Positions 35,719 through 43,265 of a stretch of DNA of 64,000 nt are shown one piece after another. Under the pieces are notes generated by a model. That model did no database searches. It was not told where the DNA came from and saw only the letters and a program-made list of their open reading frames with translations. Each line of letters begins with the position of its first letter. Position 1 is the first letter of the stretch. A program made the translations under genes and the position numbers. The stretch comes from Streptomyces atratus. GTDB taxonomy: Bacteria; Actinomycetota; Actinomycetes; Streptomycetales; Streptomycetaceae. The stretch spans positions 124,001-188,000 of the forward strand of contig NZ_BMRN01000005.1 in assembly GCF_014648655.1 (NCBI RefSeq), in the 5' to 3' direction.

Positions 35719-36906
35719 ATGCACACTCCGGTTTCCGATTTCCCTCCCCCGTCCCGTCGGATCGCCGAGCTCGCGGGCCAGTGCCTGGACAACATCGACG
35801 GTCTGATCGGCCAGTGGATGGAGATGATCAATCCGGTCCGGAGCGCCTATGCGGACCGGGTGCCGGACGCCGATTTCCGCAGCTCCGCCTGGCAGGCGTT
35901 CGAGCTGCTGCTGCGTACGGTGGCGCAGCTTCCGGTGCCCGTGCACATCGCCGGGGTGTCACAGCGCGTGGGTGAGCAGCGGGCCCGCCAGGGCGTGCCG
36001 CTGGACTCGCTGCTGGAAGCGGCCCGGCTGGACTTCCGGGTGGTGTGGGCGGCGCTGGTCCAGCGGGCCGACGAGGAGGACATGGCGGAGCTGGTGACGT
36101 CCGCTTACCACGTGTGGGAGGCCGTCGAGTCCCATGTCACGGGCATCATGACGGCGTATCAGCGCACGGTTCTGGAGATGGGCCGACGCCAGGAGGACGA
36201 GCGGCGGATGTGGTTCTCCCGGCTGCTGGAGAGCGAGGGCCACAACCCGACGGTGGTACGGAACGCGGCGCTGGCCCTGGGCTTCGACGGCGCGGGCACG
36301 TTTCTGTGCGCGGCGGCCCCGGCGGCGGAGGGTTCGGGGCTGCACCGGGCGGCGACGGCGCTGCGTGCGGCGGGTGCTCCGGTGCAGTACCAGGCGGTCG
36401 GCGGGGACGCGGTGCTGGTGGTGGAGCTGGGCCGGCGCACCACGTGGCAGTCCGTGCTGGTCCGGCTCGCGTCCACCCCGTGCGGTGTCTCGCCGCAGAC
36501 GAACGGGCTCGCAGCGGTGCCCAGGGCGGCTGTGCTGGCCATCGCGACGGCGCAGATGCTGCCGCCGGACGCCCACTCACCGAGGCTGCTGGAGGACAGC
36601 TGGCTGGATGTGCTGGTGCGGCGGGCCGGGGACTTCGGCACGGATCTTGCCGCCGATGTGCTGGGTGGTCTCGACAGCCCCGGAGTGTCGGCGACGGAGG
36701 CGGCACGTCTGCTGGAGACCGTCACCGAGCATCTGCGCGGCAGCGGCTCCATCGCGGACACGGCGGCCGGGCTGTACTGCCACCGCAACACGGTCCAGCA
36801 CCGCTTCGCCCGCTTCCACGAGCTGACCGGCCGCGACGTCCGGCGCCCCGACGACGCGGCACTGGTCGCGGTGGCCCTGCGGGCCAGGACCGCGGCGGCG
36901 GATTAG
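35719..36906 (+). CDS. PucR-type helix-turn-helix regulator
   Basis: A 395-residue regulator. The N-terminal all-alpha part (about 10-160) resembles the RsbT/CdaR-like sensory region of PucR proteins; a GGDEF-related middle part follows; the C-terminal 60 residues hold the PucR HTH (GSIADTAAGLYCHRNTVQHRF). PucR relatives control purine, allantoin or other nitrogen catabolism, which suits its position divergent from the urease/amidohydrolase operon 121 bases away. The ATG has no ribosome site and a TACATT -10-like hexamer six bases before it, so the mRNA may be leaderless. Its stop overlaps that of the convergent methyltransferase gene. Confidence 0.88.
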   Translation: MHTPVSDFPPPSRRIAELAGQCLDNIDGLIGQWMEMINPVRSAYADRVPDADFRSSAWQAFELLLRTVAQLPVPVHIAGVSQRVGEQRARQGVPLDSLLEAARLDFRVVWAALVQRADEEDMAELVTSAYHVWEAVESHVTGIMTAYQRTVLEMGRRQEDERRMWFSRLLESEGHNPTVVRNAALALGFDGAGTFLCAAAPAAEGSGLHRAATALRAAGAPVQYQAVGGDAVLVVELGRRTTWQSVLVRLASTPCGVSPQTNGLAAVPRAAVLAIATAQMLPPDAHSPRLLEDSWLDVLVRRAGDFGTDLAADVLGGLDSPGVSATEAARLLETVTEHLRGSGSIADTAAGLYCHRNTVQHRFARFHELTGRDVRRPDDAALVAVALRARTAAAD

Positions 36907-37736
36907 CGGCGCGGGCGCTGGGCCCGTGCGGAGGCGTACAGGCAGACGGCCGCCGCCGTCGCCAGATTGAGGCTCTCCGCCTTGCCGTGGATCGGCACCC
37001 TCACGACGGCGTCGGCCAGCGCCCGGGTCTCCTCCGGCAGGCCCCAGGCCTCGTTGCCGAAGACCCAGGCGGTCGGCCCGCCCATGGTCCCCGCGTCGAG
37101 CTCGTCGTCGAGGTCGTCGTCGCCCGCTCCGTCGGCGGCGAGAATCCTTACGCCCGCCTCCCTCAGCCCCTGCACGGCCTGCTCAACCGGAACACCGACG
37201 GCTACCGGCAGATGGAAGAGCGAGCCGACCGAGGCCCTGACGGACTTGGGGTTGTAGAGGTCCACCGAGGCATCGGTGAGCACGACGGCATCGGCACCCG
37301 CGGCGTCGGCGCAGCGCAGCACCGTACCGGCGTTCCCCGGGTCGCGTACGTGGGCGAGGACGGCGACCAGCTTCGGCTTCGCGGCGAGGATCGCGTCGAA
37401 CGGCGAGTCGAGGAAGCGGCAGACACCGATGAGGCCCTGCGGGGTGACGGTCTGCGACACATCGGCGAGCACATCGCCGTCCGCGAGGTGCACCCGGGCA
37501 CCGGCGGCATGGGCGGCGTCGACGATGTCGGCGTACCGCTCGGCCGCCTCGACGGTGGCGAACAGCTCGATCAGCGTCGCCTCGCCGTCGCTGCCCCGGT
37601 GCCCGGCGGCCTCGCGCACGGCCTGCGGCCCCTCGGCGATGAACCTGCGCTCCTTGCCGCGGAAGTTGCGCTTGGCCAGCCGCCGGGCGGCTGTGACGCG
37701 CGGCGAACGCGGGGAGATCAGTTCGGGGGTGCCCAT
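36903..37736 (-). CDS. TrmH/SpoU-family RNA 2'-O-methyltransferase
   Basis: A 277-residue SAM-dependent methyltransferase of the knotted SPOUT class. Motif 1 RDPGNAGTVLRCADAAG, motif 2 WVFGNEAWGLP and motif 3 IHGKAESLNLATAAAV are all intact. The N-terminal substrate-binding domain (NFRGKERRFIAEGPQAV) is like that of TsnR/RlmB-type rRNA methyltransferases. It follows rplT in the same direction, as in many actinobacteria, separated by a terminator. The stop codon overlaps the convergent regulator gene. Confidence 0.95.
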   Translation of the reverse strand: MGTPELISPRSPRVTAARRLAKRNFRGKERRFIAEGPQAVREAAGHRGSDGEATLIELFATVEAAERYADIVDAAHAAGARVHLADGDVLADVSQTVTPQGLIGVCRFLDSPFDAILAAKPKLVAVLAHVRDPGNAGTVLRCADAAGADAVVLTDASVDLYNPKSVRASVGSLFHLPVAVGVPVEQAVQGLREAGVRILAADGAGDDDLDDELDAGTMGGPTAWVFGNEAWGLPEETRALADAVVRVPIHGKAESLNLATAAAVCLYASARAQRPRR

Positions 37737-37761
37737 GGTCGGCGGCGAGCCTCTCTGCGTA

Positions 37762-37788
37762 CGGAGGTGACGGAGGTGACGGAGGTGA
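37762..37788. repeat. 9-bp tandem repeat, three copies
   Basis: CGGAGGTGA occurs three times head to tail, followed by a partial copy, and is flanked on both sides by CGTACGGA. It lies 26-52 bases upstream of the methyltransferase start, in the region where its promoter should be. Confidence 0.7.
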
Positions 37789-37817
37789 CGGACGTACGGA
37801 ACATGTCGTGCAACGCA

Positions 37818-37852
37818 CCGGACCCGCAGACGACGAGCGCCTGCGGGTCCGG
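37818..37852 (-). terminator. Intrinsic terminator after rplT
   Basis: A 12-bp perfect inverted repeat (37818-37829 with 37841-37852) with an 11-base loop starts 27 bases beyond the rplT stop. Confidence 0.75.
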
Positions 37853-37879
37853 CTCAGAAGCCAAGAAGTGCGACCTGGA

Positions 37880-38263
37880 TCAGGCGGCCTTCGGGGCGTT
37901 GACGTCGCTCGGGAGGGCCTTCTGGGCAACCTCGACGAGGGCGGCGAACGCGTTGGCGTCGTTGACCGCGAGCTCGGCCAGGATCTTGCGGTCCACCTCG
38001 ATGTTGGCGGCCTTCAGACCCTGGATGAGGCGGTTGTACGTCATGCCGTTCTGGCGGGCAGCGGCGTTGATGCGCTGGATCCACAGCTGACGGAAGTCGC
38101 CCTTGCGCTTCTTGCGGTCGTTGTAGTTGTAGACGAGGGAGTGGGTGACCTGCTCCTTCGCCTTGCGGTACAGGCGGGAGCGCTGACCCCGGTAACCGCT
38201 GGCCTGCTCGAGGATTGCCCGGCGCTTCTTGTGAGCGTTTACTGCCCGCTTGACGCGTGCCAC
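37880..38263 (-). CDS. rplT: 50S ribosomal protein L20
   Basis: A 127-residue ribosomal protein of normal length with a GTG start. The N-terminal [20 protein letters not shown] and the central [20 protein letters not shown] are diagnostic. L20 is an early assembly protein of the large subunit and in other bacteria regulates its own operon by binding the leader. Third gene of infC-rpmI-rplT. Confidence 0.99.
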   Translation of the reverse strand: MARVKRAVNAHKKRRAILEQASGYRGQRSRLYRKAKEQVTHSLVYNYNDRKKRKGDFRQLWIQRINAAARQNGMTYNRLIQGLKAANIEVDRKILAELAVNDANAFAALVEVAQKALPSDVNAPKAA

Positions 38264-38372
38264 TTTTTAACTCCTTGTAGCGGGGCCGTGGTTGGACTCA
38301 CACGGCCCGGAAACGAATTGGTCCCGGTCTGAGTCGAGGTCGCCGCCCACGGATTCACCGAGGGCTGCGGAC

Positions 38373-38567
38373 TCACTTGCCGAGAAGCTTCTTGACCTTC
38401 TTGGCGTCGGCCGGGGCCAGCTCGACCGTGCCGGTCAGCGAGCGGGTCTTCTTGGACGACTTGTGCTCAAGAAGGTGGCGCTTGCCGGCGCGCTCACGGA
38501 GCACCTTGCCGGAGCCGGTGATCTTGAAGCGCTTGCTGGCACCGCTGTGCGTCTTGTTCTTCGGCAT
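38373..38567 (-). CDS. rpmI: 50S ribosomal protein L35
   Basis: A 64-residue protein that begins [20 protein letters not shown], the invariant start of L35, and ends with a lysine-rich tail ([11 protein letters not shown]). It lies between infC and rplT, about 110-120 bases from each. Confidence 0.99.
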   Translation of the reverse strand: MPKNKTHSGASKRFKITGSGKVLRERAGKRHLLEHKSSKKTRSLTGTVELAPADAKKVKKLLGK

Positions 38568-38688
38568 CGCGCCGTTCTCTCCTCGTCAGTGGCGCCCCTC
38601 GCGGTGCGGGCACCGGACAGCAGGGGCGTCAGATCTTGGTGGGAATTCCGGGGAGACCCGGGGCCGCCTGGATGGCGGCCCCCTGAGG

Positions 38689-39342
38689 TCATGCCTCGGA
38701 AGGTGTCTCGGCCGGAGCCTCGGACTGCGCTTCGGCAGCCTCGTCCGCAGCTTCGGCGTCGGGGGTCGAACCCTGACGCCCCGCCTTGCGGGCGGCCTGG
38801 GCCTCGCGGGCCTCGGCCATGGCTTCGGTCTTCTTCTTGTGCGGGCCCAGAACCATGATCATGTTCCGGCCGTCCTGCTTCGGGTTGGACTCGATGAAGC
38901 CGAGTTCCTCCACGTCCGAAGCAAGACGCTGGAGCAGTCGGAAGCCGAGCTCAGGACGGGACTGCTCACGACCACGGAACATGATCGTGATCTTGACCTT
39001 GTCGCCCTGCTTGAGGAACCGGACGACATGACCCTTCTTGGTGTCATAGTCGTGCGGGTCGATCTTCGGCCGGAGCTTCATCTCCTTGATGACCGTGTGC
39101 GCCTGGTTCTTGCGCGCCTCACGGGCCTTCATGGCCGACTCGTACTTGAACTTCCCGTAGTCCATGAGCTTGCACACGGGCGGACGGGCGGTCGCCGCCA
39201 CCTCGACCAGGTCGAGGTCGTACTCCTGTGCGAGTTCCAGGGCCTTGGCAAGCGGAACAATCCCGACCTGCTCGCCGCTGGGACCGACAAGTCGCACCTC
39301 GGGAACGCGAATCCGGTCGTTGATGCGGGGCTCGGCGCTGAT
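38689..39342 (-). CDS. infC: Translation initiation factor IF-3 with a non-canonical ATC start
   Basis: A 217-residue IF-3. The N-domain (about 1-80) begins [20 protein letters not shown] and the C-domain contains [24 protein letters not shown]-terminal extension of about 45 residues rich in Ala, Glu and Ser is an actinobacterial trait. No ATG, GTG or TTG in frame lies near the conserved start; instead ATC at 39342 is preceded four bases upstream by a perfect AGGAGG. Rare AUU/AUC starts are known for infC because IF-3 discriminates against them, giving autoregulation. The alternative is a GTG further upstream without such a site. Confidence 0.96.
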   Translation of the reverse strand: MSAEPRINDRIRVPEVRLVGPSGEQVGIVPLAKALELAQEYDLDLVEVAATARPPVCKLMDYGKFKYESAMKAREARKNQAHTVIKEMKLRPKIDPHDYDTKKGHVVRFLKQGDKVKITIMFRGREQSRPELGFRLLQRLASDVEELGFIESNPKQDGRNMIMVLGPHKKKTEAMAEAREAQAARKAGRQGSTPDAEAADEAAEAQSEAPAETPSEA

Positions 39343-39426
39343 GGATCCTCCTCGGTAGCACCACGCGGCCGCCTGGCGGACAGCCACGTAACGTCTGTTT
39401 CGTGAGACCAACCGCTCCAGCACATC

Positions 39427-39457
39427 AAAAATGCCCCGGACGGGACACAGGCGGGGC
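39427..39457 (-). terminator. Terminator-like hairpin in the infC leader
   Basis: On the minus strand GCCCCG and CGGGGC (39433-39438 with 39452-39457) form a short stem with a 13-base loop, followed by A and then five T. It ends 85 bases before the infC start, so it can act as an attenuator. T runs are rare in this genome, which raises its significance. Confidence 0.55.
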
Positions 39458-39478
39458 TCCTGGAAAACCGGAACACCG

Positions 39479-39579
39479 CCGCGGTCAACCGCGGGGCGCA
39501 TCGGGTGGCTCCATCGTCCGTACGGAACGATGGGCGCCACCTGACCGGTGACCTGCCGTCCCTGAGGATGGTCAGGTGG
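39479..39579 (-). promoter_or_regulatory. Mutually exclusive hairpins in the infC-rpmI-rplT leader
   Basis: Transcript order on the minus strand: segment 1 (39570-39579), segment 2 (39537-39546), segment 3 (39504-39509). Segments 1 and 2 pair perfectly over 10 bp (CCACCTGACC with GGTCAGGTGG). The GGTGGC part of segment 2 (39536-39541) can instead pair with GCCACC of segment 3, extending an inner CCATCGT/ACGATGG stem. Segment 1 overlaps the end and stop codon of a 13-codon reading frame. A further 7-bp hairpin (39479-39494) precedes the terminator. This is the layout of a translation-dependent attenuator; the switching itself is inferred. Confidence 0.6.
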
Positions 39580-39613
39580 GAGATCGGAGCCTCCACTTGT
39601 GGGCCGAGCACAT
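39572..39613 (-). CDS. Putative leader peptide of the infC operon (13 residues)
   Basis: The frame ATG...TGA encodes [13 protein letters not shown]. It contains AGG, CGA and TCT, codons that are rare in Streptomyces, in the four codons AGG CTC CGA TCT just ahead of the final Pro and Thr, so ribosome pausing there is plausible. Its last codons form the first arm of the leader hairpin. The ribosome site is weak (GGCTGGG), and a TGTAAC hexamer about 20 bases upstream could be the -10 of the operon promoter. It may be a chance frame; position and codon content are the only support. Confidence 0.45.
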   Translation of the reverse strand: MCSAHKWRLRSPT

Positions 39614-39729
39614 AGATGCCCAGCCGGTCGTTACACAAGGCTAGCAGCTCCCCCGGGCGTGCGCGAACCAGCTCTCGCCCACCGCTCCCGCAGACAGGGC
39701 GGCACCGGAGTGGGCCTATCGTATGGCGC

Positions 39730-40092
39730 ATGAGTGACGCGACCCCCACCACCGATTCCCCCGGCTTCGACGACATGGCCCGCGACATCGCGGAGGTGCC
39801 CGCGGTCGAGGTGATCGTGACGGTCGCGGTCAATCTGATGAGCGCCGCCGCCGTGAAGCTCGGGCTGACCGAGGACGGCGACGAGCACAAGGACCTCGAC
39901 GAGGCCCGCAAGCTGGTGCATGCGCTGGCCGGCCTGCTGGACGCCAGCACCACCGAGATCAGCTCCTTCCACGCGGCTCCACTGCGTGACGGCCTGAAGT
40001 CCCTGCAGCTGGCGTTCCGCGAGGCATCGCTCGTACCGGACGAGCCCGGCCAGGGCCCCGGCGAGAAGTACACCGGCCCCGTCTTCGGCTGA
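39730..40092 (+). CDS. DUF1844 domain protein
   Basis: A 120-residue acidic protein of the DUF1844 family (DIAEVPAVEVIVTVAVNLMSAAAVKLGLTE, then DEARKLVHALAGLLD). It is conserved beside infC in actinobacteria, divergently transcribed as here; the function is unknown. The hydrophobic central helix could insert in a membrane or pack in a bundle. No ribosome site is seen before the ATG at 39730, so a leaderless transcript is possible. Confidence 0.9.
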   Translation: MSDATPTTDSPGFDDMARDIAEVPAVEVIVTVAVNLMSAAAVKLGLTEDGDEHKDLDEARKLVHALAGLLDASTTEISSFHAAPLRDGLKSLQLAFREASLVPDEPGQGPGEKYTGPVFG

Positions 40093-40130
40093 GCCCGCCC
40101 GCCTTCCCTCTCTTGCGACTTACGACTTCT

Positions 40131-40177
40131 GACGACGTGAGCCCCCTGCCCGTCCCGGGCAGGGGGCTCACGTCGTC
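40131..40177. terminator. Strong bidirectional terminator
   Basis: A 21-bp perfect inverted repeat (40131-40151 with 40157-40177) with a 5-base loop lies between the convergent DUF1844 and SseB genes. Confidence 0.9.
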
Positions 40178-40263
40178 GAAGCCGAAGTCGGGCGGTACCC
40201 ATCAGCTGGGTCACCCGGTACGGGACGGCCGTCCTTACTTCGAGCCGGCGGCCGGCCCGGGGG

Positions 40264-40992
40264 TCAGCGCGTGAACAGGGCCTCACCGGGCGTGGTCGCA
40301 TCGGCCGGGAGCAGCGCCAGATCCAGGCCGCGCACCAGGCGGGCGCGCAGGACATCGTCGGCCGCCAGCAGTTCCGCGACCCGGCGGGCCGCGTCGGCGG
40401 GGTCCGCATCGGGTGCGAGGACGAGGGCCAGGGTGCCGTCGGCCCGGCCGGGGCCGAGATGGGCGCGGAGCACCGCGGGCTCGGCGGCGACCGCGTTCCG
40501 TACCGCGGAGGTGACCGCGGGGTCGTCCAGCGGATCGGCGCTGGTGCGGCCCTCGGCGAGGGCGAGCAGTGCGGAGCCGGTCAGCTCGAATGCGACCGGG
40601 CCGGCGAGATCGAGGACGACCGTGTCCGCCTTCTCGTGCGCGGCGGCCTGCAGCGCCTGATGCAGGGGTACGGCGACAGGGCGGGCCTGCGGGTCCCAGC
40701 GGGCCAGCGAGGCGGTCGAGGTGAAGGCGGGCAGGGCTCGACGGTCCCCCGCCTGAAGGGTGGGGACGGCCATGTCACTGGTCTTCTCGCGACGCAGTCC
40801 CTTCTCGTCCTCCTCCACCTCCCCCAGGACGGCGACGACAGGGACCAGGAGCCGGGCGCCCTTGAGGGCTTCGAGTACCGGGCCGATGGCCTTCCGGTCC
40901 TCGGCCCAGGCGGCGAGCGCCGCGGTCAGGGCCGGGGCGGCCGTGCCGTCGTCGTCGGAGTAACCGGGGTCCGGAATGTTCTTCAGCGCCAC
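40264..40992 (-). CDS. SseB-family protein
   Basis: A 242-residue soluble protein with the SseB N-terminal domain (GARLLVPVVAVLGEVEED, AGDRRALPAFTSTASLARWDP, VDLAGPVAFELTGSALLALAEG-type core). The function of these conserved actinobacterial proteins is unknown. The start is GTG at 40992; the ribosome site is weak. Its promoter region contains 23-bp tandem repeats shared with the divergent beta-lactamase-like gene. Confidence 0.88.
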   Translation of the reverse strand: MALKNIPDPGYSDDDGTAAPALTAALAAWAEDRKAIGPVLEALKGARLLVPVVAVLGEVEEDEKGLRREKTSDMAVPTLQAGDRRALPAFTSTASLARWDPQARPVAVPLHQALQAAAHEKADTVVLDLAGPVAFELTGSALLALAEGRTSADPLDDPAVTSAVRNAVAAEPAVLRAHLGPGRADGTLALVLAPDADPADAARRVAELLAADDVLRARLVRGLDLALLPADATTPGEALFTR

Positions 40993-41017
40993 AGGGCGAG
41001 CGTAGTGCCTGGGGTTC

Positions 41018-41080
41018 CTTACCCTGGCAACCGGGGGTTTCTTACCCTGGCAACCGGGGGTTTCTTACCCTGACAACAGG
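41018..41080. repeat. 23-bp tandem repeat in a divergent promoter region
   Basis: The unit CTTACCCTGGCAACCGG plus GGGTTT is present twice exactly (41018-41040, 41041-41063) and a third time partially and diverged (41064-41080). The array lies between the start codons at 40992 and 41125. Period 23 is close to two helical turns, so the repeats could bind a regulator cooperatively. Confidence 0.85.
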
Positions 41081-41124
41081 TCGGACCCAGCCTGTTCTCA
41101 GGTGCCGTTCCTAACGTCCGGGGC

Positions 41125-42036
41125 ATGTCCCGAAACAGATTCCGCGGCTCCACCCTGTCCGCATCCGTGACGGCCGTGCTTCTGCTGGCGGGTTCGGCCG
41201 CGGGTGGCATCTGTCTGGCCGGCCGGTCGTCGGATCACGCTCCCCGCGCCTCGGCGTCCGTATCGTCCGTACCGGCCGCCGGGAGCACTGCGGTCCCGGC
41301 AACGACGACCGAGGAGCCGACGGTGGATTTCGACGCGGCGCTGGCCGCGGCGGTGGAGCCGCTGCTGACCGACGTGGGTGACGCGGAGGTGTCCGTCGCG
41401 GTGCTGGACACCGGAAGCGGGGCGCGGGCCGTCTACGGCGACGGGGCGTACGACACCGCCAGCATCGTCAAGGTCGACATACTCGCGGCGCTGCTGCTCA
41501 GGACCCAGGACGAGAAGCGTGCGCTCACCGCCGGCGAGCGAGGCTACGCGACCGCCATGATCGAGTGGAGCGACAATGCCTCCGCCACCGCGCTGCTGCG
41601 GGCGATCGGCGGGATGGAAGGTCTCGACGCGGCCAATGAACGCCTGGGCCTGACCGGGACGACGGCGGCGCACGCATGGGGGCTGACCCAGACCACGGCG
41701 GCGGATCAACTGACTTTGCTGGAAGCGGTGTTCGGTACGGATTCGGAGCTGAGCGAGGGTTCCCGTACGTATCTGCAGGGGCTGATGGGGCAGGTCGCGG
41801 CCGACCAGCAGTGGGGAGTGTCGGCGGCGGGCAGCAGTTGGGCCCTGAAGAACGGCTGGATGCCCCGGACGACGACCGGGCTGTGGGACATCAACAGCAT
41901 CGGGCGGGTGAAGGCGGACGGCCGCACCTATCTGGTGGCGGTGCTCTCGGGCGGGCAGCGGACGAAGGAGACGGGGATCGCACTCGTGGAGTCGGTGGCG
42001 AAGGCGGCGGTGAGCGTGCTCGACGCCGCCCGGTGA
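41125..42036 (+). CDS. Exported serine hydrolase, class A beta-lactamase fold
   Basis: A 303-residue protein with an N-terminal signal or anchor helix (residues 13-32) and a Ser/Thr/Ala-rich linker. The catalytic domain has SIVK (S113, K116), SDN (149-151) and KNG (242-244), the three motifs of class A beta-lactamases and penicillin-binding proteins. I do not see the Glu166-type omega-loop motif, so it may be a peptidase or a beta-lactamase homologue with another role. The 23-bp repeats upstream may control it. Confidence 0.85.
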   Translation: MSRNRFRGSTLSASVTAVLLLAGSAAGGICLAGRSSDHAPRASASVSSVPAAGSTAVPATTTEEPTVDFDAALAAAVEPLLTDVGDAEVSVAVLDTGSGARAVYGDGAYDTASIVKVDILAALLLRTQDEKRALTAGERGYATAMIEWSDNASATALLRAIGGMEGLDAANERLGLTGTTAAHAWGLTQTTAADQLTLLEAVFGTDSELSEGSRTYLQGLMGQVAADQQWGVSAAGSSWALKNGWMPRTTTGLWDINSIGRVKADGRTYLVAVLSGGQRTKETGIALVESVAKAAVSVLDAAR

Positions 42037-42065
42037 ACGCGGCCCGAGCGTTGCCGGAGCTGCGT

Positions 42066-43265
42066 TCAGCGCCGTACGGTGGCCGGTCTGTTGCCCCTGC
42101 CTCGCCACAGCACCACGGCCAGCGCCAGCAGGACCGCTCCGAGGCCGCCCGCGGCAGGGGCGAGCCAGCCTGCGGGGCTGCTGTCATGGTGCTCGGGGGT
42201 GGGGCCGGGGCCGAAGTACCGCTTTCGGTATCCGGCCTCGGCGGAGTCGGCACGCAGGCCGGCGGGACGGAGCGTGGCTCCGGCCTTGATCGCCGCGGCG
42301 GGGTCGACGATGCCGTACCCGCGGGCGTCGTCACGGCCGGACGCCGGGGCACTGCGGGCCGTGTCCGCGAGCAGTTTCTTGATCTGGGCGGGCGTCAGTC
42401 CCGGATGTGCGGCGCGGACCAGCGCGACCGCGCCAGAGACGAACGCGGCGGCGGCGGAGGTACCCCACTCCACGTAGTACTGATGGTCGGGGGCGGCGAC
42501 GACTATGTCGACTCCGGGGGCGCTGACGGTGGCGTACCAACGGCGGGTGGAGAACGCGGCATGTGTGCCGTACCGGTCGACGGCGGCGACCGCGATCACG
42601 CCGGGGTACGCGGCGGGGTACGAGATGTGGTCGCCCTTCTCGCCTCCGTTGCCCGACGAGGCGACGACGACGGCCCCCTTCTTCAGCGCGTACTGGATGG
42701 CGGCGTCCTCGCCCGATTCGGGGTGCGCCGACTCGCTGTCGTCGCCGAGCGAGAGGTTGATGACGTCTGCGCCGTGGTCGGCGGCCCAGCGGATGCCGTC
42801 GGCGAGGGCCGTACCGCGGGACTCCCGGGCCTTGGCACGGGCCGGGTCGGAGGCTTCGAGGATCACCCGGACCGGGAGGATCCTCGCCTCGGGCGCGATG
42901 CCCAGCACTCCGTCGCCGCGTCCTGCGCCATGGCCGTGACCTGCGATGATCCCAGCCATCGCGGTGCCGTGGCGGGCCCAGGACCGATCGCCGCGGCCGG
43001 CACCGAAGCCGATCATGTCCTTGCCGGGCAGCACCTGGCCCGCCAGGTCGGGGAGGCTGCCGTCGACCCCCGTGTCGACGACGGCGACGGTGATCCCCCT
43101 GCCCTTGGTGGTCCGCCATGCCTGATCGGTGTGGAGCGCCTGAAGGCCCCACTGCTGGTCCCGGATGGCATCGGCCCTGGCCGGCGCCGCGGGCAGGAGC
43201 GCGAACGCGGTGGCGGCGCAGACCGCACCCAGGGTGCGGCGATGGCGGCGGGTGCGGCAGCTCAT
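42066..43265 (-). CDS. Mycosin-like S8 serine protease with C-terminal membrane anchor
   Basis: A 399-residue subtilase. A signal peptide covers residues 1-31. The triad is Asp in VVDTGVDG (about 62), His in RHGTAMAGIIAG (about 97) and Ser in WGTSAAAAFVSG (about 267). A Pro/His-rich stretch precedes a single C-terminal helix (LAPAAGGLGAVLLALAVVLW) and basic tail, so the enzyme is anchored outside the cell like MycP proteins of type VII secretion. No ESX/EccC genes are near. The ATG overlaps the upstream membrane-protein gene by four bases, so the two are coupled. Confidence 0.9.
   Translation of the reverse strand: MSCRTRRHRRTLGAVCAATAFALLPAAPARADAIRDQQWGLQALHTDQAWRTTKGRGITVAVVDTGVDGSLPDLAGQVLPGKDMIGFGAGRGDRSWARHGTAMAGIIAGHGHGAGRGDGVLGIAPEARILPVRVILEASDPARAKARESRGTALADGIRWAADHGADVINLSLGDDSESAHPESGEDAAIQYALKKGAVVVASSGNGGEKGDHISYPAAYPGVIAVAAVDRYGTHAAFSTRRWYATVSAPGVDIVVAAPDHQYYVEWGTSAAAAFVSGAVALVRAAHPGLTPAQIKKLLADTARSAPASGRDDARGYGIVDPAAAIKAGATLRPAGLRADSAEAGYRKRYFGPGPTPEHHDSSPAGWLAPAAGGLGAVLLALAVVLWRGRGNRPATVRR

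Noticed and set aside
41018..41080. CRISPR-like repeats
   Set aside because: The units are directly adjacent with no spacers and only about 2.7 copies, so they are ordinary tandem repeats.
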